From positions 186,001-250,000 of the forward strand of contig NZ_JAGTUU010000008.1 in the NCBI RefSeq assembly GCF_018224955.1: a stretch of 64,000 bases of DNA, written 5' to 3'. A program made the position numbers and the translations under genes. Under the pieces are notes generated by a model. The model saw only the letters and a program-made list of their open reading frames with translations. It ran no database searches and was not told where the DNA came from. Source of the DNA: Thetidibacter halocola (lineage in GTDB: Bacteria > Pseudomonadota > Alphaproteobacteria > Rhodobacterales > Rhodobacteraceae). Position 1 is the stretch's first letter. Every line of letters begins with the position of its first letter. Shown in pieces: positions 9,073 to 17,573 of this stretch.

Positions 9073-9119
9073 CCTTCTTCTGGCTGAAGTTATCCTGGGG
9101 GTCCGGGGGCAAAGCCCCC
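9073..9119 (-). repeat. Dispersed GC-hairpin repeat, copy 1
   Basis: Read on the minus strand: a GGGGGC-TTT-GCCCCC hairpin, a CGGACCCCCAGG segment, then an end GCCAGAAGAAG. The same order (hairpin, C/G-rich segment, GGCCAGAAGAAG or GGGCAAGATGAAG end) recurs at 14930, 26840, 30469, 32530 and 60603. Confidence 0.6.
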
Positions 9120-9171
9120 AGCGGGTCGGCGCCTGCAAGGCACCGATACCCCGTGTCAGGCCCTGACCGGC

Positions 9172-10317
9172 CTAGCGCGGCGGGGGCAGCGTGCCCTTGT
9201 TATAGGGCGTCCAGTCCTCGATTTCGGGATAGAAGCGTTGCCGCCAGGCCTTGACCCGCTTGTTCATCACCCGGCGCCAGAGTGGCGGCACCATTGCGGC
9301 CATCGTCATCACCGGATAGCCGAAGGGCAGCTGCGGCGCCTCGTCCTCGGTGTAGGTCTGCAGCAGGGGAAAGCGGCGGTCGGGCTTGTAATGGTGGTCG
9401 GAATGGCGCTGGAGGTTGATCAGCAGCCAGTTCGACGCCTTGCAGGCCGCGTTCCAGCTGTGGCGCGGCTTGACGTGTTCATACTTGCCCTCGCCCAGAT
9501 GTTTCCGCGTCAGCCCGTAATGTTCGACGTAATTCACCAGTTCCAGCTGCCAGATCGCGACGCCGGCCTGCACCAGGAACAGCGCAAGGCCACCCCAGCC
9601 GCCGATCAGCGCCGCAAGGCCCAGCGCCAGCGCCTGCAAGGCCCAATAGCGCCAGAACGGGTTGCTGCGATGCGTCCAGGGCAGGCCCTTGCGCGCCAGC
9701 ATCGCGCGTTCTGCGGCGAAACTCGATTGCAGGCTCTCGCGCAGCACGCGCGGATAGAAGCGGTGGAACCCCTCGTTATAGCGCGCCGTCACCGGATCGC
9801 GCCGCGTGCCGACATAGAGGTGATGCACCAGCAGGTGTTCCGAGCGGAAATGCGAATAGAGCACCATCGCCAGCAACAGGTCGCCCAGCCAACGCTCCAG
9901 ACGGTTCTTCTGGTGCATGAGTTCGTGGCTGTAGTTGATCCCCACCGTTCCCGTCATCACGCCGACGCCGAAGAACACGCCGAATTTCTCCAGCCCCGAC
10001 AGGTGCCCGGCACCGGTGACATACCAGATCAACCCGTAGAGGCTGAGCACCTGCAACGGCACCCAGGCCATGACGCCGAAGCGATACCAGAACAGGTGCT
10101 GCTCGGCGGTCATCGGGTCGGGGTTTTCCAGGTTCAGCCCCAGCGCCGCATCCAGCGCAGAGAACAGGTACCATGTCGACAGGATCGGCAGCAGCACCCA
10201 CCAGCCGCCCCAAAGCGCACCCGTCCAGACCAGCGGGATCAGCCCCAGCGACATCCAGAAGGGCAGCGCCGCCGACAGGCGCGCGATGGCCGGGGGGCTG
10301 TAATCGGTGCTGCTCAT
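9172..10317 (-). CDS. AlkB-family membrane monooxygenase (alkane 1-monooxygenase-like)
   Basis: A 381-residue integral-membrane di-iron hydroxylase; this family oxidises terminal methyl groups of alkanes or related lipids using O2 and electrons from a rubredoxin. The histidine boxes are present: HELMHQKN, EHLLVHHLYVGTRRDP and LQRHSDHH, plus the family motif NYVEHYGL. Several hydrophobic helices precede the first box. No rubredoxin or rubredoxin reductase gene is in the window, so the electron donor must be encoded elsewhere and the substrate is not proven. The next gene upstream on the same strand is mutY, 31 bp away; no functional link is evident. Confidence 0.9.
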   Translation of the reverse strand: MSSTDYSPPAIARLSAALPFWMSLGLIPLVWTGALWGGWWVLLPILSTWYLFSALDAALGLNLENPDPMTAEQHLFWYRFGVMAWVPLQVLSLYGLIWYVTGAGHLSGLEKFGVFFGVGVMTGTVGINYSHELMHQKNRLERWLGDLLLAMVLYSHFRSEHLLVHHLYVGTRRDPVTARYNEGFHRFYPRVLRESLQSSFAAERAMLARKGLPWTHRSNPFWRYWALQALALGLAALIGGWGGLALFLVQAGVAIWQLELVNYVEHYGLTRKHLGEGKYEHVKPRHSWNAACKASNWLLINLQRHSDHHYKPDRRFPLLQTYTEDEAPQLPFGYPVMTMAAMVPPLWRRVMNKRVKAWRQRFYPEIEDWTPYNKGTLPPPR

Positions 10318-10348
10318 GCATCCTCTCCGGGGTTTTCACATGATCCTA

Positions 10349-11416
10349 TCACGACTTGCGCATACCCGCATGCGCCAGATCAAACGCCTTGCGCATCACC
10401 GTTGGCAGGTCGGATGGGCGGAAGTCGGGCAATTCGATGAATTCTCCGCGATCCGGGCGGCGGTCCATCGGTAACAGGGCGGTCCTGACCGTCAGGCGCA
10501 GGTGGAAATGGGTGAAGGTGTGACGCGCCTCCTCGGTCAGCGTCTTCCACTCGGCGCGGATCGGCGGCGCCTCTTGGGGGTCGTCGCCCCAGTCGCTGCC
10601 GGGCCAGCCCAGCATCCCGCCCAGCAGGCCGCTGTCGGGGCGCCTCTCCAGCAGCCAGGCGCCATCGACGCGGCGGGCGAGATAGGCGATGCCCAGCCGC
10701 GTGGGCTTGCGTTTCTTGGGCGCCTTCCTCGGCAGTTCCGTCGCCGTCCCGGCCTGCCACGCGGCGCAGGATCGCCGCCACGGACACAGCCCGCAGGCCG
10801 GGTTGCGCGGCGTGCAGATCGTGGCGCCCAGGTCCATGACCGCCTGCGCGTAGCAGCCGGGGCGGGTGTCGGGCGTCAGGCGCGCGGCGAAGTCGGTCAG
10901 CAGCGGCTTGGCCTGGGGCAGGGGCGTGTGTTCGTCATGCAGGCGCGCCATGACCCGTTCCACGTTGCCATCGACCACCACCTCTGGCCGGTCGAAGGCG
11001 ATCGCCGACACGGCGGCGGCGGTATAGCGCCCGATCCCCGGCAGGGTCAGCAACGTCGCGTGATCGTCGGGAAATATCCCGCCATGATCCCCGGCCACGG
11101 CGCGGGCGCATTTCAGAAGGTTGCGCGCGCGGGCGTAATATCCCAGCCCTGCCCAGGCGGCCATGACATCGCCATCCTCGGCAGCGGCCAGCGCCTGCAC
11201 CGTGGGCCAGCGCGTCGTGAAAGTCTCGTAATAGGATTTCACCGCAGCCACGGTGGTCTGTTGCAGCATCACCTCGGACAACCAGACGCGATAGGGATCG
11301 GGCCGCACGCCCTCTGCCCGCGCCCGCGGCCCGACCCGCCACGGCAGGTCGCGCGCGTGGCGGTCATACCAGTCCAGCAGGTCTCCGGCCCGGGGCCTTT
11401 CACGCGGCGCTGACAT
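10349..11416 (-). CDS. mutY: A/G-specific adenine glycosylase
   Basis: A 355-residue base-excision repair enzyme removing adenine mispaired with 8-oxoguanine. Visible features are EVMLQQTTV near residue 47, the helix-hairpin-helix segment LPGIGRYTAAAV with the following catalytic-region aspartate in VVVDGNVERV, and the four-cysteine iron-sulfur loop CTPRNPACGLCPWRRSC (C-x6-C-x2-C-x5-C). A C-terminal NUDIX-like recognition domain follows (about 230-345). Length and order are normal. The start is 95 bp from the divergent DciA-like gene. Confidence 0.95.
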   Translation of the reverse strand: MSAPRERPRAGDLLDWYDRHARDLPWRVGPRARAEGVRPDPYRVWLSEVMLQQTTVAAVKSYYETFTTRWPTVQALAAAEDGDVMAAWAGLGYYARARNLLKCARAVAGDHGGIFPDDHATLLTLPGIGRYTAAAVSAIAFDRPEVVVDGNVERVMARLHDEHTPLPQAKPLLTDFAARLTPDTRPGCYAQAVMDLGATICTPRNPACGLCPWRRSCAAWQAGTATELPRKAPKKRKPTRLGIAYLARRVDGAWLLERRPDSGLLGGMLGWPGSDWGDDPQEAPPIRAEWKTLTEEARHTFTHFHLRLTVRTALLPMDRRPDRGEFIELPDFRPSDLPTVMRKAFDLAHAGMRKS

Positions 11417-11511
11417 GACGGTGATCGAACTCCTGCGGCTTGTGCGACGAATCCGGGCTGACGCGGCCCGGCGGGGACACTAGAATAGCCCCCGCAACAG
11501 GGATTCAAGGC

Positions 11512-12021
11512 ATGACCCGCCGCAACACCACGACCTATGGCTTTACCCGCACCGCCTCGCTCCTGCAGGACCGCATCCGCAAGGCGTCGGGGTCCCGCGG
11601 CTTTGCCGAATCGCGCGTTCTGACCCATTGGGAAGAGATCGTCGGCCCCGACCTGGCCGCCATCGCGCGGCCGGTCGACGTGAAATACGGACGCGAGGGG
11701 CTGGGTGCCACGCTGACGGTGCTGACCACCGGCGCCAATGCCCCGATCCTGACCATGCGCCGCGAGGAGTTGCGACAGCGCATCAATGGCGCCTATGGCT
11801 ACAACGCCATCGCCCGCATCCGCGTGACCCAGACCGCCGCCACCGGCTTTGCCGACGGGCGGGTCGATTTCGTCCATCGCAAGGCCGACGCCCCGCCGCC
11901 CGAGCCCGTCATCACCCCGCAGGCCCGCGCCGTGGCCGACGGCGTGGCGGACGAGGGGTTGCGGGCAGCGCTTGAACGTCTGGCGGCAAACGTCATATCC
12001 AAGACCGAACGCCGGGGCTGA
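11512..12021 (+). CDS. DUF721 (DciA-like) protein
   Basis: A 169-residue protein with the DUF721 fold: the HWEEIVGPDLAA core near residues 40-52 and a beta-rich nucleic-acid-binding-like segment to about 115. Proteins of this family include DciA, the replicative-helicase loader of most bacteria lacking DnaC/DnaI. An assignment as the actual loader here is an inference from the family. The chosen ATG gives MTRRNTTTYGF and lies inside a longer open frame with an implausible N-terminus. It is followed 45 bp later by a DsbA-like gene, a common neighbour in Rhodobacterales. Confidence 0.8.
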   Translation: MTRRNTTTYGFTRTASLLQDRIRKASGSRGFAESRVLTHWEEIVGPDLAAIARPVDVKYGREGLGATLTVLTTGANAPILTMRREELRQRINGAYGYNAIARIRVTQTAATGFADGRVDFVHRKADAPPPEPVITPQARAVADGVADEGLRAALERLAANVISKTERRG

Positions 12022-12066
12022 TCCCCCAGACCCGACACAGCAGAACAGATGAAAAGAGGCAGCTCC

Positions 12067-12738
12067 ATGAACATGATCCTTCCCGCAGCCGCGCTGGCGG
12101 CGATCGTCGCAGGCGGTGGCTGGTGGTTCACGAAATCCCAGCCCGACGCATCGACGATTCAGCTGAACCAGATCGTGCAGGCAGCGTCCGAAGGCTCGGC
12201 CGAGGTCGACATGTCCCAGGTCGTCGAGATGACCATGGGCGCGGTGGATGCGCCGGTCGAGGTGGTGGAATACGCGTCTTACACCTGCCCGCATTGCGCG
12301 TCTTTCCACCAGAACGTGTTCAAGCAGATCAAGGACAACTACATTGACACCGGCAAGGTGCGTTTCACCTACCGCGAGGTCTACTTCGACAAGTATGGCA
12401 TGTGGGCCTCGCTGATCGCGCGCTGCGACGAGAGCAAGTTCTTCGGCATCACCGACCTGATCTACAAGGGCCAGGCAGACTGGGCGCGCGCCGGTTCCGA
12501 CGCCGCCATCGCGGATGAGTTGCGCAAGATCGGCCTGCTGGCGGGCCTTGGCGCGGAACAGCTGGACCAGTGCCTGAGTGACGGCGACAAGCTGCGCGCG
12601 CTGGTGACGTGGTACCAGGAGAACGCGACCAAGGACGGCATCCGCTCGACCCCGTCCTTCGTCATCGACGGCCAGACCGTGTCGAACATGAGCTATGCCG
12701 ATTTCTCGGCCGAGCTGGACAAGCGTCTGAACCAATGA
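12067..12738 (+). CDS. DsbA-family thiol:disulfide oxidoreductase, membrane-anchored or secreted
   Basis: A 223-residue periplasmic thioredoxin-fold protein. The N-terminal hydrophobic stretch (residues 3-18, followed by GGGWWFTK) is a signal or anchor. The redox motif is CPHC in YTCPHCASFH near residue 78, and the cis-proline loop is STPSFVIDG near residue 199. Family members introduce or exchange disulfides in exported proteins. The second ATG is chosen because AGAGG precedes it at good spacing; an ATG 18 bp upstream is possible. The stop overlaps the start of the next gene (ATGA), giving an operon with the CoA transferase. Confidence 0.9.
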   Translation: MNMILPAAALAAIVAGGGWWFTKSQPDASTIQLNQIVQAASEGSAEVDMSQVVEMTMGAVDAPVEVVEYASYTCPHCASFHQNVFKQIKDNYIDTGKVRFTYREVYFDKYGMWASLIARCDESKFFGITDLIYKGQADWARAGSDAAIADELRKIGLLAGLGAEQLDQCLSDGDKLRALVTWYQENATKDGIRSTPSFVIDGQTVSNMSYADFSAELDKRLNQ

Positions 12739-13859
12739 CTTCGGCCCCGCGCGGACCGCTGGAGGGCGTGCGCGTCATCGAACTGGCGCGCATCCTTGCC
12801 GGGCCCTGGGCCGGGCAGGTGCTGGCCGACCTTGGCGCCGAGGTGATCAAGGTCGAAAGCCCCGCAGGCGACGACACGCGCCAATGGGGCCCCCCTTTCA
12901 TCGAGCGCGAGGGCGATCGCTCGGCCGCCTATTTCCACTCCTGCAATCGGGGAAAGACATCGGTCGTGGTTGACCTGACCACACCCGAGGGGCAGGAGCG
13001 GATGCGCGATCTCGTGCGCGGGGCGGATATCCTGATCGAGAACTTCAAGGTCGGCGGCCTTGCGAAATACGGCATGGACTATGCCAGCCTTTCGCAGGTC
13101 AATCCGCGCCTGATCTATTGTTCGATCACCGGCTTCGGGCAGGACGGGCCCTATGCCCACCGCGCGGGCTATGACTACATCATCCAGGGCATGTCGGGTT
13201 TCATGTCGATCACCGGCGACCCGGACGGCCAGCCGCAGCGCGCGGGCGTCGCGGTCACGGACCTGTTCACCGGGCTCTATTCCGTCTCGGGCATCCTTGC
13301 CGCCCTGCACCAGCGCGAGCGCACCGGGCGAGGGCAGCATGTGGACATGGCCTTGCTCGACTGCGCGGTGTCGGCGATGGCCAACCAGGCGCTGAACTTT
13401 CTCTCCACCGGAACGCCGCCGGGGCGGACGGGGAACTATCACCCGAACCTGACGCCCTACCAGGTCTTCGACTGTGCCGACGGGCATATCATCATCGCCA
13501 CGGGCAATGACGGCCAGTATCGCAGGCTTTGCGCGCTGCTGGGGCTGGACGAGATGGCCGAGCATCCGGACTACCTGACAAACGCCGACCGGGTGAGGAA
13601 CCGCGAGGCGATGATCGACCGCCTGATGGGCGAGACGCGCAAGCGCACCGCCGCCGACCTGCTGTCGGGCTGCGAAGAACGCGGCATACCCGCCGGGCCG
13701 ATCAACGACATGGCGGCGGTCTTTGCCGATCCGCAAGTCGTCGCGCGCGGGTTGCAAATAGCCCCCGAGGGCATCCCTGGCGTGCGCGCACCGTTCCGTT
13801 TCTCGGACGCCGACCTGGTGCTGGACCGTCCCGCGCCGAAGCTGGGCGGGGCGGGCTGA
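12735..13859 (+). CDS. CaiB/BaiF family (family III) CoA transferase
   Basis: A 374-residue protein that moves CoA between acyl groups. The N-terminal LADLGAEVIKVESPAGDDTR motif and the catalytic aspartate region GRGQHVDMALLDCAV are present. The acyl substrate cannot be read from sequence; formyl-CoA:oxalate, succinyl-CoA:mesaconate and carnitine CoA transferases all belong here. It starts inside the dsbA-like gene stop (ATGA), so translation is probably coupled although functions seem unrelated. Confidence 0.9.
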   Translation: MTSAPRGPLEGVRVIELARILAGPWAGQVLADLGAEVIKVESPAGDDTRQWGPPFIEREGDRSAAYFHSCNRGKTSVVVDLTTPEGQERMRDLVRGADILIENFKVGGLAKYGMDYASLSQVNPRLIYCSITGFGQDGPYAHRAGYDYIIQGMSGFMSITGDPDGQPQRAGVAVTDLFTGLYSVSGILAALHQRERTGRGQHVDMALLDCAVSAMANQALNFLSTGTPPGRTGNYHPNLTPYQVFDCADGHIIIATGNDGQYRRLCALLGLDEMAEHPDYLTNADRVRNREAMIDRLMGETRKRTAADLLSGCEERGIPAGPINDMAAVFADPQVVARGLQIAPEGIPGVRAPFRFSDADLVLDRPAPKLGGAG

Positions 13860-14001
13860 GCGGAACTCGGGCGTGGAGCAATCGCCCGCAGGGCCGTCCC
13901 CTTCTTACCCATTCGGACGCACCCCACGACCCCGGGGTGACAATCCCCCGGACGGCCGCTAAAAGCCCGCGCAAATCGACCTGCATTGAACGAGGATTCC
14001 C

Positions 14002-14922
14002 ATGACCATCCAGGTTTTCGGCCACAAGTCGCCCGACACCGATTCCACCGGCAGCCCCATCGTCTGGGCCTGGTATCTGAACGAGGTGAAGGGCGAGGCC
14101 GCCCGCCCCGTCCTGCTGGGCGAGCCCAACACCGAGGCCGCCTTCATGCTGGCCCACTGGGGCCTGACAAAGCCCGAGATCATCTCGGACGTGGCCGAGG
14201 GCGCGCCAGTGGTCATCGTCGATACGAACAACCCCGCCGAACTGCCCGGTTCCATCAACAAGGCCGACATCCGCGCCATCATCGACCACCACAAGTTGGT
14301 GGGCGGGCTGGAAACCAAGGGCCCGATCGACATCACCGTGCGCCCGATGGCCTGCACAGCGACGATCATGGTCGACCTGATGGGCGCCGACGCCGCGAAG
14401 ATGCCGCGCGAGATCAAGGGCGCCGCGCTGACCTGCATCCTGTCCGACACGTTGGAATTCCGCAGCCCCACCACGACGCCGCATGACCGCGCCGTGGCCG
14501 AGGCGCTGGCCGCCGAGCTGGGCGTCTCGATCCCCGACTATGCGGCCCAGATGTTCGCCGCGAAATCCGATGTCTCGGCCTTCTCGGATGCCGAACTGTT
14601 GCGGATGGACTCGAAGGAATACACCGTCGACGGCAAGGAGTTCCGCGTCTCCGTGCTCGAAACGACCGCTCCCAAGACCGTGCTGGACCGCAAGGACAGC
14701 CTGATGGCCTCGATGGTTGACGTGGCGAAGGAGGACGGCGCGGACCAAGTGCTGCTGTTCGTCGTGGATATCCTGAACGAGGAAGCCACGCTTCTGGTGC
14801 CAAACGACCTGGTCAAGACCGTGGCCGAGAAGAGCTTTGGCGCGACCGTGACCGGCGACACCGTGGTCCTGCCCGGCATCATGAGCCGCAAGAAGCAGAT
14901 CATCCCGAACCTCAAGCTCTGA
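14002..14922 (+). CDS. ppaC: Manganese-dependent inorganic pyrophosphatase (family II)
   Basis: A 306-residue DHH-family phosphoesterase hydrolysing pyrophosphate to two phosphates. The metal-binding motifs GHKSPDTDS (near residue 6) and IIDHHKLVGG (near residue 94) are intact, and the C-terminal DHHA2 domain ends with GIMSRKKQIIPNL. The length is standard for the short (CBS-free) form. It has an AGGA ribosome-binding site and is followed by a dispersed repeat and then a strong terminator. Confidence 0.95.
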   Translation: MTIQVFGHKSPDTDSTGSPIVWAWYLNEVKGEAARPVLLGEPNTEAAFMLAHWGLTKPEIISDVAEGAPVVIVDTNNPAELPGSINKADIRAIIDHHKLVGGLETKGPIDITVRPMACTATIMVDLMGADAAKMPREIKGAALTCILSDTLEFRSPTTTPHDRAVAEALAAELGVSIPDYAAQMFAAKSDVSAFSDAELLRMDSKEYTVDGKEFRVSVLETTAPKTVLDRKDSLMASMVDVAKEDGADQVLLFVVDILNEEATLLVPNDLVKTVAEKSFGATVTGDTVVLPGIMSRKKQIIPNLKL

Positions 14923-14929
14923 GGGCGGA

Positions 14930-14972
14930 CCGGGGCTCTGCCCCGGACCCGGAGTTTATGGGCAAGATGAAG
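14930..14972 (+). repeat. Dispersed GC-hairpin repeat, copy 2
   Basis: CCGGGGCTCTGCCCCGG hairpin, a CGGAGTTTAT segment, then GGGCAAGATGAAG, directly after ppaC. It matches the copies inside xdhA and xdhB in order and in its 3' end. Confidence 0.65.
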
Positions 14973-14976
14973 ACAG

Positions 14977-15006
14977 GGGCGGCGCGTTTCGGGCCGCCCT
15001 TTTTCT
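14977..15006 (+). terminator. Rho-independent terminator of ppaC
   Basis: GGGCGGC (14977-14983) pairs with GCCGCCC (14993-14999) and is followed by TTTTTC. Confidence 0.85.
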
Positions 15007-15055
15007 TTGGCGGGGAATGCGGCATGTAGGGCACAGCAGGACAAGCGAGGCGCCC

Positions 15056-15928
15056 ATGACGCAGATCATCCAATCCCTTTCCGATATCTCCGACCGCTAC
15101 GATGCGCTTTTCGTCGATCTCTGGGGCTGCGTGCACAATGGCGTCACCGCCTTTCCCGAGGCCGTGGCGGCGTTGCAGGCCTATCGGGCGCGGGGCGGCT
15201 GCGTGATCCTTGTGACCAATGCGCCGCGCTCGCGCCAGGAGGTGGCAAAGCAGTTGCTGCGCTTCGACGTGCCGGAAGACGCGTATGACGACATCGCCAC
15301 CAGCGGCGACAGCGCCCGCGTGGCGATGTTCCAGGGCGCGGTGGGGCGCAAGGTCTGGTTCATGGGGCTGGATTTCGACCTGACCTTCTTCGAGCCGATG
15401 AAGCTGCTTTCCGACCCGGTGACAATCGAGCGGGTGCCGCTGGAGCAGGCCGAGGGCATCGTCTGCTGCGGTCCCTTCGATCCACATGCCGACCCGGCGG
15501 TGAACCGGCCGCAGTTCCTTTATGCCAAGCAGAAGGGGATGAAGCTGCTTTGCGCCAATCCAGACATCGTGGTGGATCGCGGCGAGCAGCGCGAATGGTG
15601 CGCCGGGGCTCTGGCGCGGCTTTACACCGAGATGGGGGGCGAAAGTCTCTATTTCGGCAAGCCGCATCCGCCGATCTACGACCTGGCGCGGCGACGGCTG
15701 GCGCAGCACCGCGCTGACGTCCCTGATAGCGCCATTCTCGCCATCGGGGACGGGCCGCAGACCGACATCCTGGGCGCGATGGGCGAGGACATCGATTCGC
15801 TCTTCATCTCGGGCGGGCTGGCGCGCGAGGATACCGGGACCGGGGACCAGCCCGACCTTGCCCTGCTGGAGACTTACCTTACGCGCGAAAAGGTCGCGCC
15901 TGCCTTTGCCATCGGCTACCTGCGCTAA
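15056..15928 (+). CDS. HAD-superfamily class IIA hydrolase (TIGR01459-type)
   Basis: A 290-residue predicted sugar- or nucleotide-phosphate phosphatase. The first HAD motif is degenerate but family-typical (ALFVDLWGCVHNG), motif II lies in VILVTNAPR, and the C-terminal metal site is IGDGPQTDILGA. A NagD-like cap lies between them. This group is characteristic of alphaproteobacteria and its substrate is unknown. The ATG at 15056 gives MTQIIQSLSD; a short upstream extension in frame is not credible. Confidence 0.88.
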   Translation: MTQIIQSLSDISDRYDALFVDLWGCVHNGVTAFPEAVAALQAYRARGGCVILVTNAPRSRQEVAKQLLRFDVPEDAYDDIATSGDSARVAMFQGAVGRKVWFMGLDFDLTFFEPMKLLSDPVTIERVPLEQAEGIVCCGPFDPHADPAVNRPQFLYAKQKGMKLLCANPDIVVDRGEQREWCAGALARLYTEMGGESLYFGKPHPPIYDLARRRLAQHRADVPDSAILAIGDGPQTDILGAMGEDIDSLFISGGLAREDTGTGDQPDLALLETYLTREKVAPAFAIGYLR

Positions 15929-16031
15929 GGCGATTCCGGCTTGATTTTTCTGCAGCCGCAAAGTAATAAAATTTCAATGTAGGCGCCATGTGACGCCTGA
16001 AAGTTACCGGACGGGGCTGATGGAGGGCGAC

Positions 16032-16475
16032 ATGCTGGACAACCTGCCGCGCGGCACGATCTGCATCGAGGATATCGAGATGGGCATGGTGCGCCATGTA
16101 CAGAAGGTTGTGACCGACCAGGATATCGAGATGTTCGCCCAGATCTCGACCGACAGGAACCCGGTGCACCTGGACGACGACTATGCGCAGGACACGATCT
16201 TCGAGGGTCGGATCGCACACGGGATGCTGACCGCCGGGCTGATCTCGGCGGTGATCGGCGAGCAGCTGCCGGGGCATGGCACGGTCTACCTGGGCCAGAC
16301 GCTGAAATTCCTCGCGCCGGTGCGCCCGGGCGACATGGTGCGGGCCGAGGTCGAGGTCATCGACATCGACATCGCCAAGCGCCGCGTGACGCTGGATTGC
16401 CGCTGTCTAGTCGGCGGCAAGAAGGTGCTGATCGGCGAGGCCAAGGTGCTCGCTCCCTCACGCAAGTTCGACTGA
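16032..16475 (+). CDS. MaoC-family hot-dog-fold dehydratase
   Basis: A 147-residue single hot-dog domain, probably hydrating 2-enoyl-CoA to (R)-3-hydroxyacyl-CoA as PhaJ does. The catalytic Asp/His motif is in STDRNPVHLDDDYA, and the HGMLTAGLISAVIG segment is typical. The start chosen follows GGAGGG; two in-frame ATG codons lie 12 and 42 bp upstream. The gene stands between a HAD hydrolase and a converging DapA-like gene, so the context does not define a pathway. Confidence 0.87.
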   Translation: MLDNLPRGTICIEDIEMGMVRHVQKVVTDQDIEMFAQISTDRNPVHLDDDYAQDTIFEGRIAHGMLTAGLISAVIGEQLPGHGTVYLGQTLKFLAPVRPGDMVRAEVEVIDIDIAKRRVTLDCRCLVGGKKVLIGEAKVLAPSRKFD

Positions 16476-16566
16476 GCATTCTGCGCGAAGGCGCACGAAC
16501 GCCGGCGGGCAAGAACATGTTCGCGTAGCGAACGTGACAGCCCACTCGCTCTCCATTCCTGGCGCC

Positions 16567-17457
16567 CTAAAGCGCGCCCACCTGTTCCAGCGCCCGCCGA
16601 ACCGCCTCCACCTGCTCATCCGTCAGCCGTGCCTGCGGCGGCGCCGGGTCGCCGCAGGCGAAGCCTTGCAGCTTCAGCCCCGCCTTGACCGCGCCCGCCA
16701 GGTTGTAGCGGGCAAAGACCTGGTTCACCGCCCAGAGGTCGCGTTGAAGCGCCATCGCCTGGTCCCAGTGCGCGGTCCTGCACAGGTCGAACAGCCGCAC
16801 GCTCTGCCGCGGCACCAGGCAGGACGGCCCGGCCAGCCAACCCCGCCCGCCGATCATCATCACTGCCACGGTGATGTGCGACGAGGCGGCAAAGACGCCG
16901 ATCCGCCCCTCGGTCCGGTTCAGGATCGTCAGCAGGCGGCCGGTGTTGGTCGAGGCGTCCTTGAGGAACAAGATGTTCGGGTGGTGCGACAGCGCATCGA
17001 TCGCCTCGAGCGACAGGTCCGAACGCTGGAAATTCGGGTTGGTATAGAGCGTCACGGGCGCGGCGGTCGCGTCGGCGATGGCGGTGAAATAGTCGATCAC
17101 CCCCTGCTCGGAGATCGGGAAATAGGCCTCGAGAACGGCCAGGATGCCGTCGGCCCCCAGCGAGGCCCAGCGTTTCGCCTGCGCCACCGCGTCGCGCGTG
17201 GTGGTGGCGGCAACGCCCGCGATCACCGGAACATGGCCATTCGACGCCTCGACCGTGGTGGCGACGACACGCTCCTTGGCGGCGAAGTCGAGATAGGCGA
17301 ATTCCCCGGTCGATCCCAGCGGCGTCAGCCCGTGCACACCCTCGGCAACCAGGTGGCGGCAGAGCCGCGCCAGCGCGGCCTCGTCGACATGGCCATCCGC
17401 CGTCAGCGGCGTGGGCAGGTAGGGCACCACGCCGTGCAAATCACGAATGTCGATCAT
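16567..17457 (-). CDS. Dihydrodipicolinate synthase/N-acetylneuraminate lyase family protein
   Basis: A 296-residue class I aldolase (TIM barrel). The Schiff-base lysine is in ILFLKDAST, the supporting tyrosine in TLYTNPNF, and the GSTGE substrate loop near residue 45 is intact. Members cleave or form C-C bonds with pyruvate or other keto acids. The isolated position, away from lysine genes, argues for a catabolic aldolase rather than DapA itself. The start is set by GGAGGA 8 nt upstream; earlier in-frame starts lack a ribosome-binding site. Confidence 0.87.
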   Translation of the reverse strand: MIDIRDLHGVVPYLPTPLTADGHVDEAALARLCRHLVAEGVHGLTPLGSTGEFAYLDFAAKERVVATTVEASNGHVPVIAGVAATTTRDAVAQAKRWASLGADGILAVLEAYFPISEQGVIDYFTAIADATAAPVTLYTNPNFQRSDLSLEAIDALSHHPNILFLKDASTNTGRLLTILNRTEGRIGVFAASSHITVAVMMIGGRGWLAGPSCLVPRQSVRLFDLCRTAHWDQAMALQRDLWAVNQVFARYNLAGAVKAGLKLQGFACGDPAPPQARLTDEQVEAVRRALEQVGAL

Positions 17458-17573
17458 CGGTCTTTCCTCCATCACCCCTTCGCCGACCAAACCAGCCCCG
17501 CGGGGTCGCGGTCAAGCATGGGACGGCGGGCGGGGCGCATTTCGGCGCAGCCGGAACAGCGCCGTCTGCCGGC

